From Streptacidiphilus sp. ASG 303 (GTDB lineage Bacteria > Actinomycetota > Actinomycetes > Streptomycetales > Streptomycetaceae): a stretch of 64,000 bases of DNA. The DNA lies in NCBI RefSeq assembly GCF_020991365.1, contig NZ_JAJLRA010000010.1:153665-217664 (forward strand), written 5' to 3'. The translations under genes and the position numbers were made by a program. Position 1 is the first letter of the stretch, and each line of letters opens with the position of its first letter. The notes beneath the pieces are model-generated. The model was not told the DNA's origin and did not search any database. It saw only the letters and a list, made by a program, of their open reading frames with translations. Positions 1 to 8,444 of this stretch are shown here, in pieces.

Positions 1-197
1 CAGCGCAGCGCGGTGCGCCGCGGCGGCCCGCCTCCCGGGCCGTCCGTCGCGGGCCGGCGCTCCCCCGGTGCGGCCTCGCCCGGCTGCGGCCCCCCGGCCC
101 GCTCCGGACCCTCCCGGCCATCTCGGCCCTTCGGTTGCTCCGGCGGCTCCGGCTGCTCCGTCGGCCGCCGACCCGGCGGGTTCTGGTCCCGGCCCAT
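1..197 (-). CDS. N-terminal fragment of an unrecognised protein, cut by the window edge
   Basis: Reading leftward from an ATG at 197-195, 65 codons stay open to the window edge, so only the N-terminus is visible. It begins MGRDQNPPGRRPTEQ and is almost entirely Pro, Gly, Arg and Glu with no hydrophobic segment, so it looks like a disordered leader ahead of a domain lying outside the window. A purine run (GGGGGGAC) sits about 8 bases upstream of the ATG and could serve as ribosome binding site. I do not recognise the product. It is separated from malR by 346 bases holding a strong hairpin, so it is probably a separate transcription unit. Confidence 0.4.
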   Translation of the reverse strand, partial: MGRDQNPPGRRPTEQPEPPEQPKGRDGREGPERAGGPQPGEAAPGERRPATDGPGGGPPRRTALR

Positions 198-543
198 GCT
201 GCGTCCCCCCAGACGACTGCGCTCCAGCTGGCGCCAGCTTAGGCAGAGGGCCGCGGCCGGTGCCGCCGTTTGTCCGGAACCGTCCGTACGACGGCCGTCG
301 GCGCACGGGTGCGGACACACCCGCGCCCCCGGGCGTCCGGCGTGCGGACGCCCGGGGGCGCGGGCGGGTGGTGCGGTACCGGCGGCTGCCGGTGGCGGGC
401 GGTCGGCCCGGGCCGGGCCGGCCGCCCCTCGGGGCGTGCCGTCGGCTTCGACGGCCCGGCGTTCCCGGCGGACCGGCGTTCCCGACAAGCCGCCATTCCC
501 GGCGGACCGGCGTTCCCGACGGACCGTCAATCCCGTTGGGCCG
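198..543. other. Intergenic stretch between malR and the left-edge gene
   Basis: These 346 bases lie downstream of the malR stop. They hold the hairpin at 320-364, then repetitive copies of a GGCGGACCGGCGTTCCCG-like unit between about 455 and 530 (GTTCCCGACAAG, GTTCCCGACGGACC variants). No credible gene is seen. The promoter of the left-edge gene must lie in the first part. Confidence 0.5.
320..364 (-). terminator. Strong hairpin terminator downstream of malR
   Basis: A perfect 20-bp stem (320-339 with 345-364) closes on the 5-base loop GCGTG. There is no T tract, which is normal for high-GC actinobacterial terminators. It lies 180 bases beyond the malR stop and is the best candidate for the end of the maltose operon transcript. 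Confidence 0.7.
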
Positions 544-1596
544 TCAGTCCCGGCGGGCCGGGGCCGCCGCGGTGGAGCCGCGGACGACCAGCTCGGGCTC
601 GAAGACGAACTCGGCGCGCTGCGCCGGGTTCCCCCCGACCTCCTCCAGCAGGGCGTCCACGGCCGCGGTGGCCATGGCCTCCACGGGCTGGCGGATGGTG
701 GTGAGCGGCGGCTCGGTGAAGGCGATCAGCGGCGAGTCGTCGAAGCCGACCACCGAGACGTCCTGCGGCACGGTCAGACCGCGCTGCCGGACGGCCCGGA
801 TCGCGCCGAGCGCCATCATGTCGCTCCCGCACACGATGGCGGTGCAGCCCTGGTCCAGCAGCGCTCCGGCGGCCGCGTGGCCGCCCTCGACGCTGAACAG
901 GGTGTGCCGCACCCGCGCGTCCGCCTCCTCGGGGGTGCACCCGAGGATGTCGCGGAGCGCCGCGGTGAAGCCCTCGATCTTCCGCAGGACCGGCACGTAC
1001 CGGCGCTGGCCGACCGCGAGGCCGATCCGCTCGTGGCCCAGCTCGACGAGGTGCTGGACGGCCATCCGCATGGCCGCCCGGTCGTCGGGCGAGACGAACG
1101 GCGCGGAGATCCGCTCGTTGTAGCCGTTGATCAGTACGAACGGCACCTGACGGCCCGACAGCTTGGCGTAGCGGTCGGGGTCGGAGGTGGTGTCCGCGTG
1201 CAGGCCCGAGACGAAGACGATGCCGGAGACACCGCGCTCCACCAGCATGTCGACCAGCTCGTCCTCGGTGGACCCGCCGGGCGTCTGGGTGCACAGCACG
1301 GGCGTGTACCCGTGCCGGCTGAGGACCTGCTCGATCACCTGGGCCAGGGCAGGGAAGATCGGGTTGCTGAGCTCAGGGGTGATCAGCCCGATGAGGCCGG
1401 CGCTGCGCTGCCGCAGGCGCACCGGCCGCTCGTAGCCGAGCACGTCGAGAGCGGCGAGCACCGTCTGCCTGGTGGCAGCCGACACCCCCGCCTTGCCGTT
1501 GAGGACGCGTGAGACGGTGGCTTCGCTTACCCCCGCCTGCGCCGCGATGTCCGCCAGTCGCGCCGTAGTCACAGCTCCTGAGCCTATTGCACCCAT
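544..1596 (-). CDS. malR: LacI-family maltose operon repressor MalR
   Basis: LacI/GalR regulator expected to repress the maltose/maltodextrin operon and release DNA on binding inducer. Residues 12-34 form the LacI helix-turn-helix and hinge start (ARLADIAAQAGVSEATVSRV, then LNG), followed by the periplasmic-binding-like sensor domain (LIGLITPELSNPIFPALAQ; VVGFDDSPLIAF near the C-terminus). The sequence closely resembles MalR of Streptomyces. It is the last gene of the operon, with the arrangement TGA-C-ATG after aglA suggesting translational coupling. The alternative start is GTG at 1572 (VTTARLADI), which fits the usual family N-terminus but has AGGAG only 2 bases away. In better known Streptomyces malR lies upstream and divergent from malE; here it is downstream. 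Confidence 0.9.
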   Translation of the reverse strand: MGAIGSGAVTTARLADIAAQAGVSEATVSRVLNGKAGVSAATRQTVLAALDVLGYERPVRLRQRSAGLIGLITPELSNPIFPALAQVIEQVLSRHGYTPVLCTQTPGGSTEDELVDMLVERGVSGIVFVSGLHADTTSDPDRYAKLSGRQVPFVLINGYNERISAPFVSPDDRAAMRMAVQHLVELGHERIGLAVGQRRYVPVLRKIEGFTAALRDILGCTPEEADARVRHTLFSVEGGHAAAGALLDQGCTAIVCGSDMMALGAIRAVRQRGLTVPQDVSVVGFDDSPLIAFTEPPLTTIRQPVEAMATAAVDALLEEVGGNPAQRAEFVFEPELVVRGSTAAAPARRD

Positions 1597-1597
1597 G

Positions 1598-3325
1598 TCA
1601 GACGGCCCACCAGACCGTGCAGTCCGACGGCAGCTCGACGGCGCCGTCGACGACCTCGGCCTGGGCGGACGACAGCAGGACCCGGCCCGGGGCCGGGATG
1701 CGGACGGCCTCGGCGGTGAGGTTGACGGTGCAGGCGAAGGAGCCCTCGGCGGTGTCGCGGCGGAACGCCAGGACGCCCTCGGGCAGGCCGTCGACCCAGG
1801 TCACCGCGGTGCCGGCGCCCAGCGCGGGGTGCTCGCGGCGGACCGCGAGCGCGCTGCGGTACATCTCCAGGGTGGAGTTCGGGTCACCGGTCTGGGCCTC
1901 GACGCTCAGCTCGGCCCACTCGGCCGGCTGGGGCAGCCAGCTCGCGCCGCCCTCGGGGCCGAAGCCGTAGGGGGCCTCGGTGCCGGACCACGGGATCGGC
2001 ACGCGGCAGCCGTCGCGGAAGCCGTCCTGGCCGGCGCCGCGGAAGAACGCCGGGTCCTGGCGGGCCTCGTCGGGCAGGTCGGTGACGTCCGGCAGGCCGA
2101 GCTCCTCGCCCTGGTAGACGTAGGCGGAGCCGGGCAGGGCCAGCATCAGCAGGGAGGCGGCGCGGGCGCGGCGGAGGCCGAGCGCGCGGTCGCCGGGGGT
2201 GCGGAGCTGGGTGCCGAGGCCCGGCTCGTTGGCGAAGCGGGTGGCGTGCCGGGTCACGTCGTGGTTGGAGAGGACCCAGGTGGCCGGGGCGCCGACCGGG
2301 CGCATGGCGTCGAGCGAGACGTCGATGACCTCGCGCAGGGCGGCGGCGTCCCAGTCGGTGCCCAGGTACTGGAAGTTGAAGGCCTGGTGGAGCTCGTCGG
2401 GGCGCACGTAGTTGGCGGTGCGGGCGACGGTGGGGGTCCAGGCCTCGGCGACGCCGATGCGCTCGCCCGGGTACTCGTCGAGGATCTTGCGCCACTCGCG
2501 GTAGATCGCGTGGACGCCGTCCTGGTCGAAGAAGGGCATGACGTCGTTGCCGAGCAGCTTGAGCTGGTCGTGGCCGCCGATGTCGGGCAGGCCGGCGGCC
2601 TTGACCATGCCGTGGGCGACGTCGATGCGGAAGCCGTCGACGCCCATGTCGAGCCAGAAGCGCAGGATGGAGCGGAACTCGTCGGCGACGGCCCGGTTCT
2701 CCCAGTTGAAGTCGGGCTGCTGGGGGGCGAAGAGGTGGAGGTACCACTCGCCGGGGGTGCCGTCCGGGTTGTTCGTACGCGTCCAGGCGGGCCCGCCGAA
2801 GATCGACTCCCAGTCGTTCGGGGGCAGCTCGCCGTCCTCGCCCTTGCCGGGGCGGAAGTGGTAGCGCTCCCGCAGCGGCGAGCCGGGGCCCTCGCGCAGC
2901 GCGCGCTTGAACCACTCGTGCTGGTCGGAGGAGTGGTTGGGCACCAGGTCGACGATGACGCGCAGGCCCAGGCCGTGGGCGTCGCGGATCAGCGCGTCGG
3001 CGTCGTGCAGGTCGCCGAACATCGGGTCGATGGCGCGGTAGTCGGCGACGTCGTAGCCGGCGTCGGCCTGCGGGGAGGCGTAGAAGGGGGAGAGCCAGAC
3101 CGCGTCGACGCCGAGGGCGCGCAGGTACGGCAGGCGCGAGCGGATGCCGGGCAGGTCGCCCATCCCGTCGCCGTCGGAGTCGGCGAAGCTGCGCGGGTAC
3201 ACCTGGTAGATGACCGCGTCCCGCCACCAGCCTCTGGGCTCGGCTGCGGACGCGGCGGCCGCACCGGGGGCGGTGTCGGCGGCGGGGGCAACGGGCCGGG
3301 AGGCGTCGGTCAGGTACTGGGTCAT
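1598..3325 (-). CDS. aglA: Alpha-glucosidase, GH13 family
   Basis: Cytoplasmic alpha-glucosidase (575 aa) that would hydrolyse imported maltose and maltodextrins to glucose. It shows the GH13 TIM-barrel hallmarks: WWRDAVIYQVYPRSFADSDG near residue 40, DLVPNHSS, nucleophile D235 in GFRIDVAHG, general acid E294 in GVAEAW, and transition-state stabiliser D356 in NHDVTRH. The spacing of these three residues is normal for the family. The start is ATG at 3325, preceded by GAGGGA at 6 bases; the longer open frame upstream has no coding character and overlaps malG. It follows malG after a 128-base gap containing a hairpin, and its stop is one base from the malR start. Confidence 0.93.
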   Translation of the reverse strand: MTQYLTDASRPVAPAADTAPGAAAASAAEPRGWWRDAVIYQVYPRSFADSDGDGMGDLPGIRSRLPYLRALGVDAVWLSPFYASPQADAGYDVADYRAIDPMFGDLHDADALIRDAHGLGLRVIVDLVPNHSSDQHEWFKRALREGPGSPLRERYHFRPGKGEDGELPPNDWESIFGGPAWTRTNNPDGTPGEWYLHLFAPQQPDFNWENRAVADEFRSILRFWLDMGVDGFRIDVAHGMVKAAGLPDIGGHDQLKLLGNDVMPFFDQDGVHAIYREWRKILDEYPGERIGVAEAWTPTVARTANYVRPDELHQAFNFQYLGTDWDAAALREVIDVSLDAMRPVGAPATWVLSNHDVTRHATRFANEPGLGTQLRTPGDRALGLRRARAASLLMLALPGSAYVYQGEELGLPDVTDLPDEARQDPAFFRGAGQDGFRDGCRVPIPWSGTEAPYGFGPEGGASWLPQPAEWAELSVEAQTGDPNSTLEMYRSALAVRREHPALGAGTAVTWVDGLPEGVLAFRRDTAEGSFACTVNLTAEAVRIPAPGRVLLSSAQAEVVDGAVELPSDCTVWWAV

Positions 3326-3407
3326 GGCGGATCCCTCAGGGACTCGGTGTCGTCCCGCCGGTCCGGGCGTGGGCCGGCGGTGCGCAGCGTGGGGAGGTGG
3401 AGCGGGT

Positions 3408-3449
3408 GCGGGCGGGGCGCCGGGCGCAGGCGGACGGCGCCCCGCCCGC
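3408..3449 (-). terminator. Hairpin between malG and aglA
   Basis: A perfect 14-bp stem (3408-3421 with 3436-3449) with a 14-base loop lies just after the malG stop. Inside an operon, such a structure could act as a partial terminator or protect the 3' end of the malEFG message. No T tract is present. Confidence 0.5.
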
Positions 3450-3453
3450 GGGG

Positions 3454-4377
3454 TCAGGACTTGGAGGCGCCGGCGGTGAGGCCGGTGACCAGGTGGCGCT
3501 GGACGAGGTAGAAGAACAGCGCCGCCGGGAGGGCGATCATCACCGAGGTGGCCGCCATCAGGTTCCACTGGGCGTCGTGCTCGCTGACGAAGGTCTGCAG
3601 GCCGACCGCGAGGGTGTACTTCTCGCTGGAGAGGAGGAACTGGGTGGCGTAGGCGACCTCGCCCCACGCGGTGAGGAACGAGTAGAAGGCGGCCACGGCC
3701 AGGCCGGGGCGCGCCAGCGGGAGGACCAGCTTCCAGAAGGTGCCGAAGGGGCTGAGCCCGTCGACCCGGCCGGCCTCGTCGATCTCGACCGGGATGGTGT
3801 CGAAGTAGCCCTTCATCAGCCACGCGCAGTAGGGGATCGCGGTGGTGAGGTAGACGATGACCAGGCCCTGGTAGGTGTCCAGGAGGTCCAGGCTCGCCAG
3901 GATGTTGTAGAGCGGCACGATGAGGATCGCGACCGGGAACATCTGGGTGATGAGGAAGGTCCACATCAGCGGCCGGTGGCCGGGGAACTTCATGCGGGAC
4001 ACCGCGTAGCCGGCGCTGGCCGAGAGCAGCACGCCGATGAGGGTGGCCGACAGGGCGATGAGGACCGAGTTCCCGAACCACTTCAGGAAGTCGGTGTTCT
4101 GCAGCACGTCGGTGTAGTTGCTGAAGCTGATCTTGCCGGCGATCTTGTCCGGGTGGAGGTAGTCGCTCTTGTCCGGGCCCAGCGAGACGTAGACGATCCA
4201 GGCGACCGGGAAGAAGGCCACCAGGCTGGCGATGCCCAGCAGGGTGTGCAGCAGGGCGGTCTGGCCCCTGCTGCGCTGGCCGCGTCCGCGGTGGCGGCGC
4301 GGCTTGGCGGTGCCGGCGGTGGGGACCGGCTCGTGGTCGGGGGCTCCCGTCACCGGGAGGTCTGCGGTGGTGCTCAT
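3454..4377 (-). CDS. malG: Maltose/maltodextrin ABC transporter permease MalG
   Basis: Inner-membrane permease of a carbohydrate ABC importer (307 aa). A hydrophilic N-terminus rich in Arg (residues about 25-40) precedes the first membrane segment (LLGIASLVAFFPVAWIVYVS), and five further segments follow. The EAA loop that docks the ATPase reads EIDEAGRVDGLSPFGTFWKL with the following LP. ATG at 4377 has AGGAG 5 bases upstream. It pairs with MalF, encoded 43 bases upstream. No ATPase gene is present in the locus; Streptomyces sugar importers of this type normally share the distant MsiK ATPase. Confidence 0.93.
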   Translation of the reverse strand: MSTTADLPVTGAPDHEPVPTAGTAKPRRHRGRGQRSRGQTALLHTLLGIASLVAFFPVAWIVYVSLGPDKSDYLHPDKIAGKISFSNYTDVLQNTDFLKWFGNSVLIALSATLIGVLLSASAGYAVSRMKFPGHRPLMWTFLITQMFPVAILIVPLYNILASLDLLDTYQGLVIVYLTTAIPYCAWLMKGYFDTIPVEIDEAGRVDGLSPFGTFWKLVLPLARPGLAVAAFYSFLTAWGEVAYATQFLLSSEKYTLAVGLQTFVSEHDAQWNLMAATSVMIALPAALFFYLVQRHLVTGLTAGASKS

Positions 4378-4420
4378 GGCTTCTCCTGCCCTCTCTCTTG
4401 CGTCGCGACGGTCGCGCCCG

Positions 4421-5431
4421 TCAGCCGTTGGCCAGTTCGTTGCGCTTCAGCCACCGCTGGTAGAAGGAGGCGAAGACGATCAGCATGGAGAGGATGATCA
4501 CGCCGTAGGCGGCGGACTCGGCGTAGTCGCGCGGCTGCTGGCCGAAGCCCAGGCGGTAGGACCAGGTGACCAGGATCTGCGCGTCCGGGGCGCCGGACTG
4601 GCCGAAGAGCAGGAAGATCACGTTGAACTGGTTGAAGGTCCAGATGATGCCGAGCAGGATCACCGTGCTGCTGACGGAGCGCAGGCCGGGCAGGGTGACG
4701 TGCCGGAACCGCTGCCAGGGGGTGGCGCCGTCGGTCTCGGCGGCCTCGTAGAGCTCGGCCGGGATCGCCTGGAGGCCGCCCAGCAGGGAGACCATCATGA
4801 AGGGGACGCCGACCCAGGTGTTGACGAGGATCGCGGAGACCTTCTGCCAGAACGGGTCGGTGAGCCAGGCCTGGGTCGGCAGGTGCAACCAGTCGAGCGC
4901 CGAGTTCACGATGCCGCCGTCGTCGGCCAGCATGAGCCGCCAGGAGAAGATCGTGACGAAGGTCGGGACGGCCCACGGCAGGATCAGCATCATGCGGTAG
5001 AAGGTGCGGCCCCGCAGGTTGTCGCGGTTGAGCAGCAGGGCGAGGCCCAGGCCGATGCCGTAGTGCAGGCCGACGCAGACCGCGGTCCAGACGATGGTCC
5101 ACACGAAGTGGGACCAGAAGCGGTCGTAGGAGCCGTCCCCGAAGAGGATGTCCTTGTAGTTGTCGAAGCCCACCCAGCTGAACGAGTCGGGGATGTGGTT
5201 GACCCCGATGGTCCGGCCGACGTTGAGGCTGTTGGCGTTGGTCAGCGACAGGTAGATGCCGCGGCCCAGGGGGTAGAGCACCAGCGCGCCGATCACCAGC
5301 ACGACCGGGGCGACCATCGCCCAGGCGTACCAGTTCCGGTTGTACGACTGCCGTATACGGCTGACGAGGCCGGGTCGCGACGCGCGGTCGCTGCGGCCTC
5401 CGGGGCTTCCACCCTGGACGGCGACGGTCAT
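4421..5431 (-). CDS. malF: Maltose/maltodextrin ABC transporter permease MalF
   Basis: Permease partner of MalG (336 aa). Six membrane segments are visible, the first at WAMVAPVVLVIGALVLYPLG. The EAA motif is ELYEAAETDGATPWQRFRHV followed by TLPGL. The start chosen is ATG at 5431, with AAAGG 8 bases upstream; a GTG three codons earlier (5440) has its Shine-Dalgarno-like bases directly adjacent and is less likely. It lies 141 bases downstream of malE, and that gap holds a very strong hairpin. Confidence 0.92.
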   Translation of the reverse strand: MTVAVQGGSPGGRSDRASRPGLVSRIRQSYNRNWYAWAMVAPVVLVIGALVLYPLGRGIYLSLTNANSLNVGRTIGVNHIPDSFSWVGFDNYKDILFGDGSYDRFWSHFVWTIVWTAVCVGLHYGIGLGLALLLNRDNLRGRTFYRMMLILPWAVPTFVTIFSWRLMLADDGGIVNSALDWLHLPTQAWLTDPFWQKVSAILVNTWVGVPFMMVSLLGGLQAIPAELYEAAETDGATPWQRFRHVTLPGLRSVSSTVILLGIIWTFNQFNVIFLLFGQSGAPDAQILVTWSYRLGFGQQPRDYAESAAYGVIILSMLIVFASFYQRWLKRNELANG

Positions 5432-5524
5432 CTTCGACACCTTTTCGAGAGGTTCGCAGATCGGGCTGCGGGGGGCTGTGCGGGAGGGCCTCCCCGGTGC
5501 GGGCCCGCACCGGGGACGCCACAG

Positions 5525-5566
5525 GGGCCGCCCGGCCCGCCCCGTGCGGGGCGGGCCGGGCGGCCC
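5525..5566 (-). repeat. Strong hairpin in the malE-malF gap
   Basis: A perfect 19-bp GC stem (5525-5543 with 5548-5566) closes on the tetraloop GTGC, immediately after the malE stop. In enteric bacteria a REP hairpin in the same position raises malE mRNA relative to malF. A similar job, keeping the binding protein in excess over the permeases by partial termination or 3' protection, is inferred here. Confidence 0.6.
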
Positions 5567-5572
5567 TGGGGA

Positions 5573-6856
5573 TTACTTGGAGAAGCCGGGGAGGAGCTTC
5601 TGGTAGTCGGCCGCCGTGGCGTCGAGGCCGGCCTGGGTGCTCTCGCCACCGGAGAGGATCTTGTTGTAGTTGGTGGCGAGGGAGGCGAAGAGCGAGCTGT
5701 ACTCGGGCAGCTCCGGCCGCGGCTGGGCGACGCTCAGGACGGCCTGGTAGCCGGCGACGCCCGGGGCGGCCTTGACCTCGGCGGTGTAGGCGGAGGCGCG
5801 GGTCGGCAGGGTGCCGTTCTTCACCGCGATCTTGGCCTGGGTCTCGGCGGAGGTCATCCAGCCGATGAACTTCTCCGAGGCCTCCAGGTGGGCCTTGTCG
5901 GAGCCCGCGTAGGCGACCAGGTTGTGACCGCCGGTCGGGGCGCCGGCCTTGCCGGTGGAGCCGGCCGGGACCGGGGCGATGCCCAGGTTGTCCTTGTTGG
6001 TGAAGGCGGAGCCCTTGAAGATGTTGGTGAGCTCCCACGGGCCCTGGACGATCATCGCGGTCTTGCCGCTGTTGAAGGCGTCCTGCATGTGGGCGTAGCC
6101 GTCGGCGGTGATGTCCAGCTTGGTGACGCCGGAGGTGGCCAGGATCGACTTCGCGGTGTCGATGGCCTTGACGGCCTGCGGCGAGTTGACCGTGATCTTC
6201 TTGTTGGCGGCGTCGACCATGTTGGTGCCCTCGCCGTACATGAAGGGCAGCGCGTAGTAGGCGTCGGCGCGGAGGGTGAAGCCGTCGACGCCGGCCTTCT
6301 TCTTGATCTGGGCGGCGTCGGTCTTCAGCTCGTCCCAGGTGGCGGGGGCCTTGGCGATGCCGGCCTTCTTGAGGATGTCCTTGTTGTACAGCAGGGCCAG
6401 GGTGTCGGTGACCAGCGGGGCGCCGTAGGTCTTGCCGTCGAACTTGGCCTGCTCCAGGAGGCTGGGCTGGAAGTCGGCGCGGTTGTCCAGGGCGGCGGTG
6501 TCGTCCAGCGGGGCCAGGAAGCCGGCCTTGGCGAAGGCGGCGGTCCAGCCGACCTCGGAGCGGAAGACGTCCGGAGCGCCCTTGCTGCCGGCGGCGGTCT
6601 GGAACTTGTTCTGCGCCTGGTCGAACGGGACGTTGACGTACTTGACCGTGATCTTCGGGTTGGCCTGCTCGAATTCCTTGATCAGGGCCTCGTAGGTCGG
6701 CTTCTCGTTGGTGGCGTTGGAGGTGTCCCACCAGGTGATGGTGACCGGACCGGAGGCCGCCTTGTCCGAACCGCTGCCGCCGCCGCTGCTGCTGCAGGCC
6801 GCCATCGAGACCGCGAGGGCCGCGACAAGTGCGGAGGCCGCAATACCACGCCGCAT
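5573..6856 (-). CDS. malE: Maltose-binding lipoprotein MalE
   Basis: Extracellular solute-binding lipoprotein (427 aa) of the maltodextrin importer. It has a lipoprotein signal peptide: MRRG, a hydrophobic core, and the lipobox MAAC with the modified Cys at residue 21, followed by a Ser/Gly-rich tether. The mature part carries family 1 sugar-binding signatures (VTITWWDTSNATNEKPTYEA near the start; LVAYAGSDKAHLEASEKFIG in the second half). ATG at 6856 is preceded by AGGAG at 6 bases; the open frame extends 48 codons further upstream but those have no support. It is the first gene of the operon, under a MalR-type palindrome. Confidence 0.93.
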   Translation of the reverse strand: MRRGIAASALVAALAVSMAACSSSGGGSGSDKAASGPVTITWWDTSNATNEKPTYEALIKEFEQANPKITVKYVNVPFDQAQNKFQTAAGSKGAPDVFRSEVGWTAAFAKAGFLAPLDDTAALDNRADFQPSLLEQAKFDGKTYGAPLVTDTLALLYNKDILKKAGIAKAPATWDELKTDAAQIKKKAGVDGFTLRADAYYALPFMYGEGTNMVDAANKKITVNSPQAVKAIDTAKSILATSGVTKLDITADGYAHMQDAFNSGKTAMIVQGPWELTNIFKGSAFTNKDNLGIAPVPAGSTGKAGAPTGGHNLVAYAGSDKAHLEASEKFIGWMTSAETQAKIAVKNGTLPTRASAYTAEVKAAPGVAGYQAVLSVAQPRPELPEYSSLFASLATNYNKILSGGESTQAGLDATAADYQKLLPGFSK

Positions 6857-7166
6857 GAGAACTCCTAGAAGGGTGGGTGCCCGAGAGGGTCGGGACACCG
6901 CATAATGGCTGTCCCGGGGGTCCGACTGCGCCGTTGCGGCCGTCGGGCTTGGGGAGGAACGTAACAGCGGCGTGAGCAGCTCGGAAAGTCCTTGCAGCAA
7001 GTTTCTGCAAGGATATGCGATTCGTTACGCCCGCGTGTCCTGCCGGTTGCGGTAACGCGACCGCCGCCCCCCGGCCTTCCTTGACAGGCGTGACCGGCGC
7101 CACTGTCATGAGAACTGCCGTCCCGACCCCGGACGGCAGGCCGCGACAGTCGCTCAGGAGGCGCAG
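6857..7166. other. Divergent promoter region between malE and hmgA
   Basis: These 310 bases separate the leftward mal operon from the rightward hmgA-fahA pair. They hold the MalR-type palindrome at 6990-7012 and a comparatively AT-rich segment around it (to ATATGCGATTCG at 7012-7023). The hmgA side has no equally clear operator. Confidence 0.6.
6990..7012. promoter_or_regulatory. Probable MalR operator
   Basis: Inverted repeat CCTTGCAG-N7-CTGCAAGG, perfect 8-base arms. CTTGCAG/CTGCAAG elements are the known type of target for MalR/Reg1 regulators in Streptomyces mal and amylase promoters. It lies 134 bases upstream of malE, in the right place to control the operon. Confidence 0.7.
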
Positions 7167-8444
7167 GTGGCGTACTACCGGACCCTCGGCACGGTGCCGC
7201 CCAAAAGGCACACCCAGTTCCGACGGGACGACGGAGGGCTCTACTTCGAGGAGCTGATGGGCGAGGAGGGCTTCTCCTCCGACTCCTCCCTCCTCTACCA
7301 CCGCCACATCCCCTCCGCGCTGGTCGACAGCCGTGTGTGGCAGCTCACCGAGGCCAAGGCGGAGCCGAACCATCCGCTGAAGCCCTTCCACTTCCGGCTG
7401 CACTCCCTCTTCCCCGGGGAGTCCTGGCGGCAGGCCGACCCGGTCACCGACCGGCGGGTGGTGCTCGGCAACGCCGACGTGCGCATCGCCTACGTCGCCG
7501 CCGGCCGCCCCTCCCCCCTCTACCGCAACGCCATCGGCGACGAGTGCGTGTACGTGGAGTCCGGCACGGGCCGTGTCGACACCGTCTTCGGGTCGATCGA
7601 GGTCGGCGACGGCGACTACGTCGTCCTCCCCCGCGCCACCACCCACCGCTGGGTGCCCGCCGGGGACGCCCCGCTGCGGCTGTACGCGATCGAGGCCAAC
7701 AGCCACGTCACGCCGCCGAAGCGCTACCTCTCCCGCTTCGGGCAGCTGCTGGAGCACGCCCCCTACTGCGAGCGGGACCTGCGCGGACCGTCCGGACCGC
7801 TGCTGGAGGAGGGCGAGGACGTCGAGGTGCACGTCAAGCACCGCGCGTCCGGCGGCGACGGCGTGGCCGGCACCGTGATGGTGCTGCCGCACCACCCCTT
7901 CGACGTGGTGGGCTGGGACGGCTGCCTCTACCCGTACGCCCTCAACATCCGCGACTACGAGCCGATCACCGGGCGCATCCACCAGCCGCCGCCGGCGCAC
8001 CAGGTCTTCGAGGGCGCGGGCTTCGTGGTCTGCAACTTCGTCCCCCGCAAGGTGGACTACCACCCGCTCTCCATCCCCGTCCCCTACTACCACTCCAACG
8101 TGGACAGCGACGAGGTGATGTTCTACTGCGGCGGCGACTACGAGGCCCGCAAGGGCTCCGGCATCGGCCAGGGCTCGGTCTCGCTGCACCCCGGCGGCCA
8201 CACCCACGGCCCGCAGCCCGGCGCCTACGAGCGCTCCATCGGCGCGGAGTTCTTCGACGAGCTGGCCGTGATGGTCGACACCTTCCGCCCGCTGGAGATC
8301 GCCGAGGGCGGCCGGGCGGCCGACGACGGGCGGTACGCGTGGAGCTGGAGCGGCCGCGGGCCGCAGGGGCCGCTGGGCCCGCAGGACGTGCAGGACGTGC
8401 AGGACGTGCAGGGCGCTCCGGGGACGCCGGGCGGTGCCGGGTGA
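7167..8444 (+). CDS. hmgA: Homogentisate 1,2-dioxygenase
   Basis: Iron-dependent ring-cleaving enzyme (425 aa) that converts homogentisate to maleylacetoacetate in tyrosine/phenylalanine breakdown. The cupin fold carries the family's metal-site region: YYHSNVDSDEVMFYCGGDY, followed by HPGGHTHGPQPG. GTG at 7167 has AGGAGG 5 bases upstream. The stop overlaps the start of the fumarylacetoacetase gene by 4 bases (GTGA), so the two are translationally coupled. The last 25 or so residues are a low-complexity tail with three tandem copies of a 9-base unit (DVQ repeats, about 8386-8412) unlike the conserved body. Confidence 0.92.
   Translation: MAYYRTLGTVPPKRHTQFRRDDGGLYFEELMGEEGFSSDSSLLYHRHIPSALVDSRVWQLTEAKAEPNHPLKPFHFRLHSLFPGESWRQADPVTDRRVVLGNADVRIAYVAAGRPSPLYRNAIGDECVYVESGTGRVDTVFGSIEVGDGDYVVLPRATTHRWVPAGDAPLRLYAIEANSHVTPPKRYLSRFGQLLEHAPYCERDLRGPSGPLLEEGEDVEVHVKHRASGGDGVAGTVMVLPHHPFDVVGWDGCLYPYALNIRDYEPITGRIHQPPPAHQVFEGAGFVVCNFVPRKVDYHPLSIPVPYYHSNVDSDEVMFYCGGDYEARKGSGIGQGSVSLHPGGHTHGPQPGAYERSIGAEFFDELAVMVDTFRPLEIAEGGRAADDGRYAWSWSGRGPQGPLGPQDVQDVQDVQGAPGTPGGAG

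Noticed and set aside
1472..3511. Rightward open frame of 679 codons across aglA
   Set aside because: Antisense to the alpha-glucosidase; Gly/Val/Ala-rich composition is typical of shadows in high-GC DNA.
3326..4081. N-terminal extension of aglA in the same frame
   Set aside because: It overlaps malG in another frame and reads as Arg/Pro-rich nonsense; the ATG at 3325 has a good ribosome binding site and correct GH13 N-terminus.
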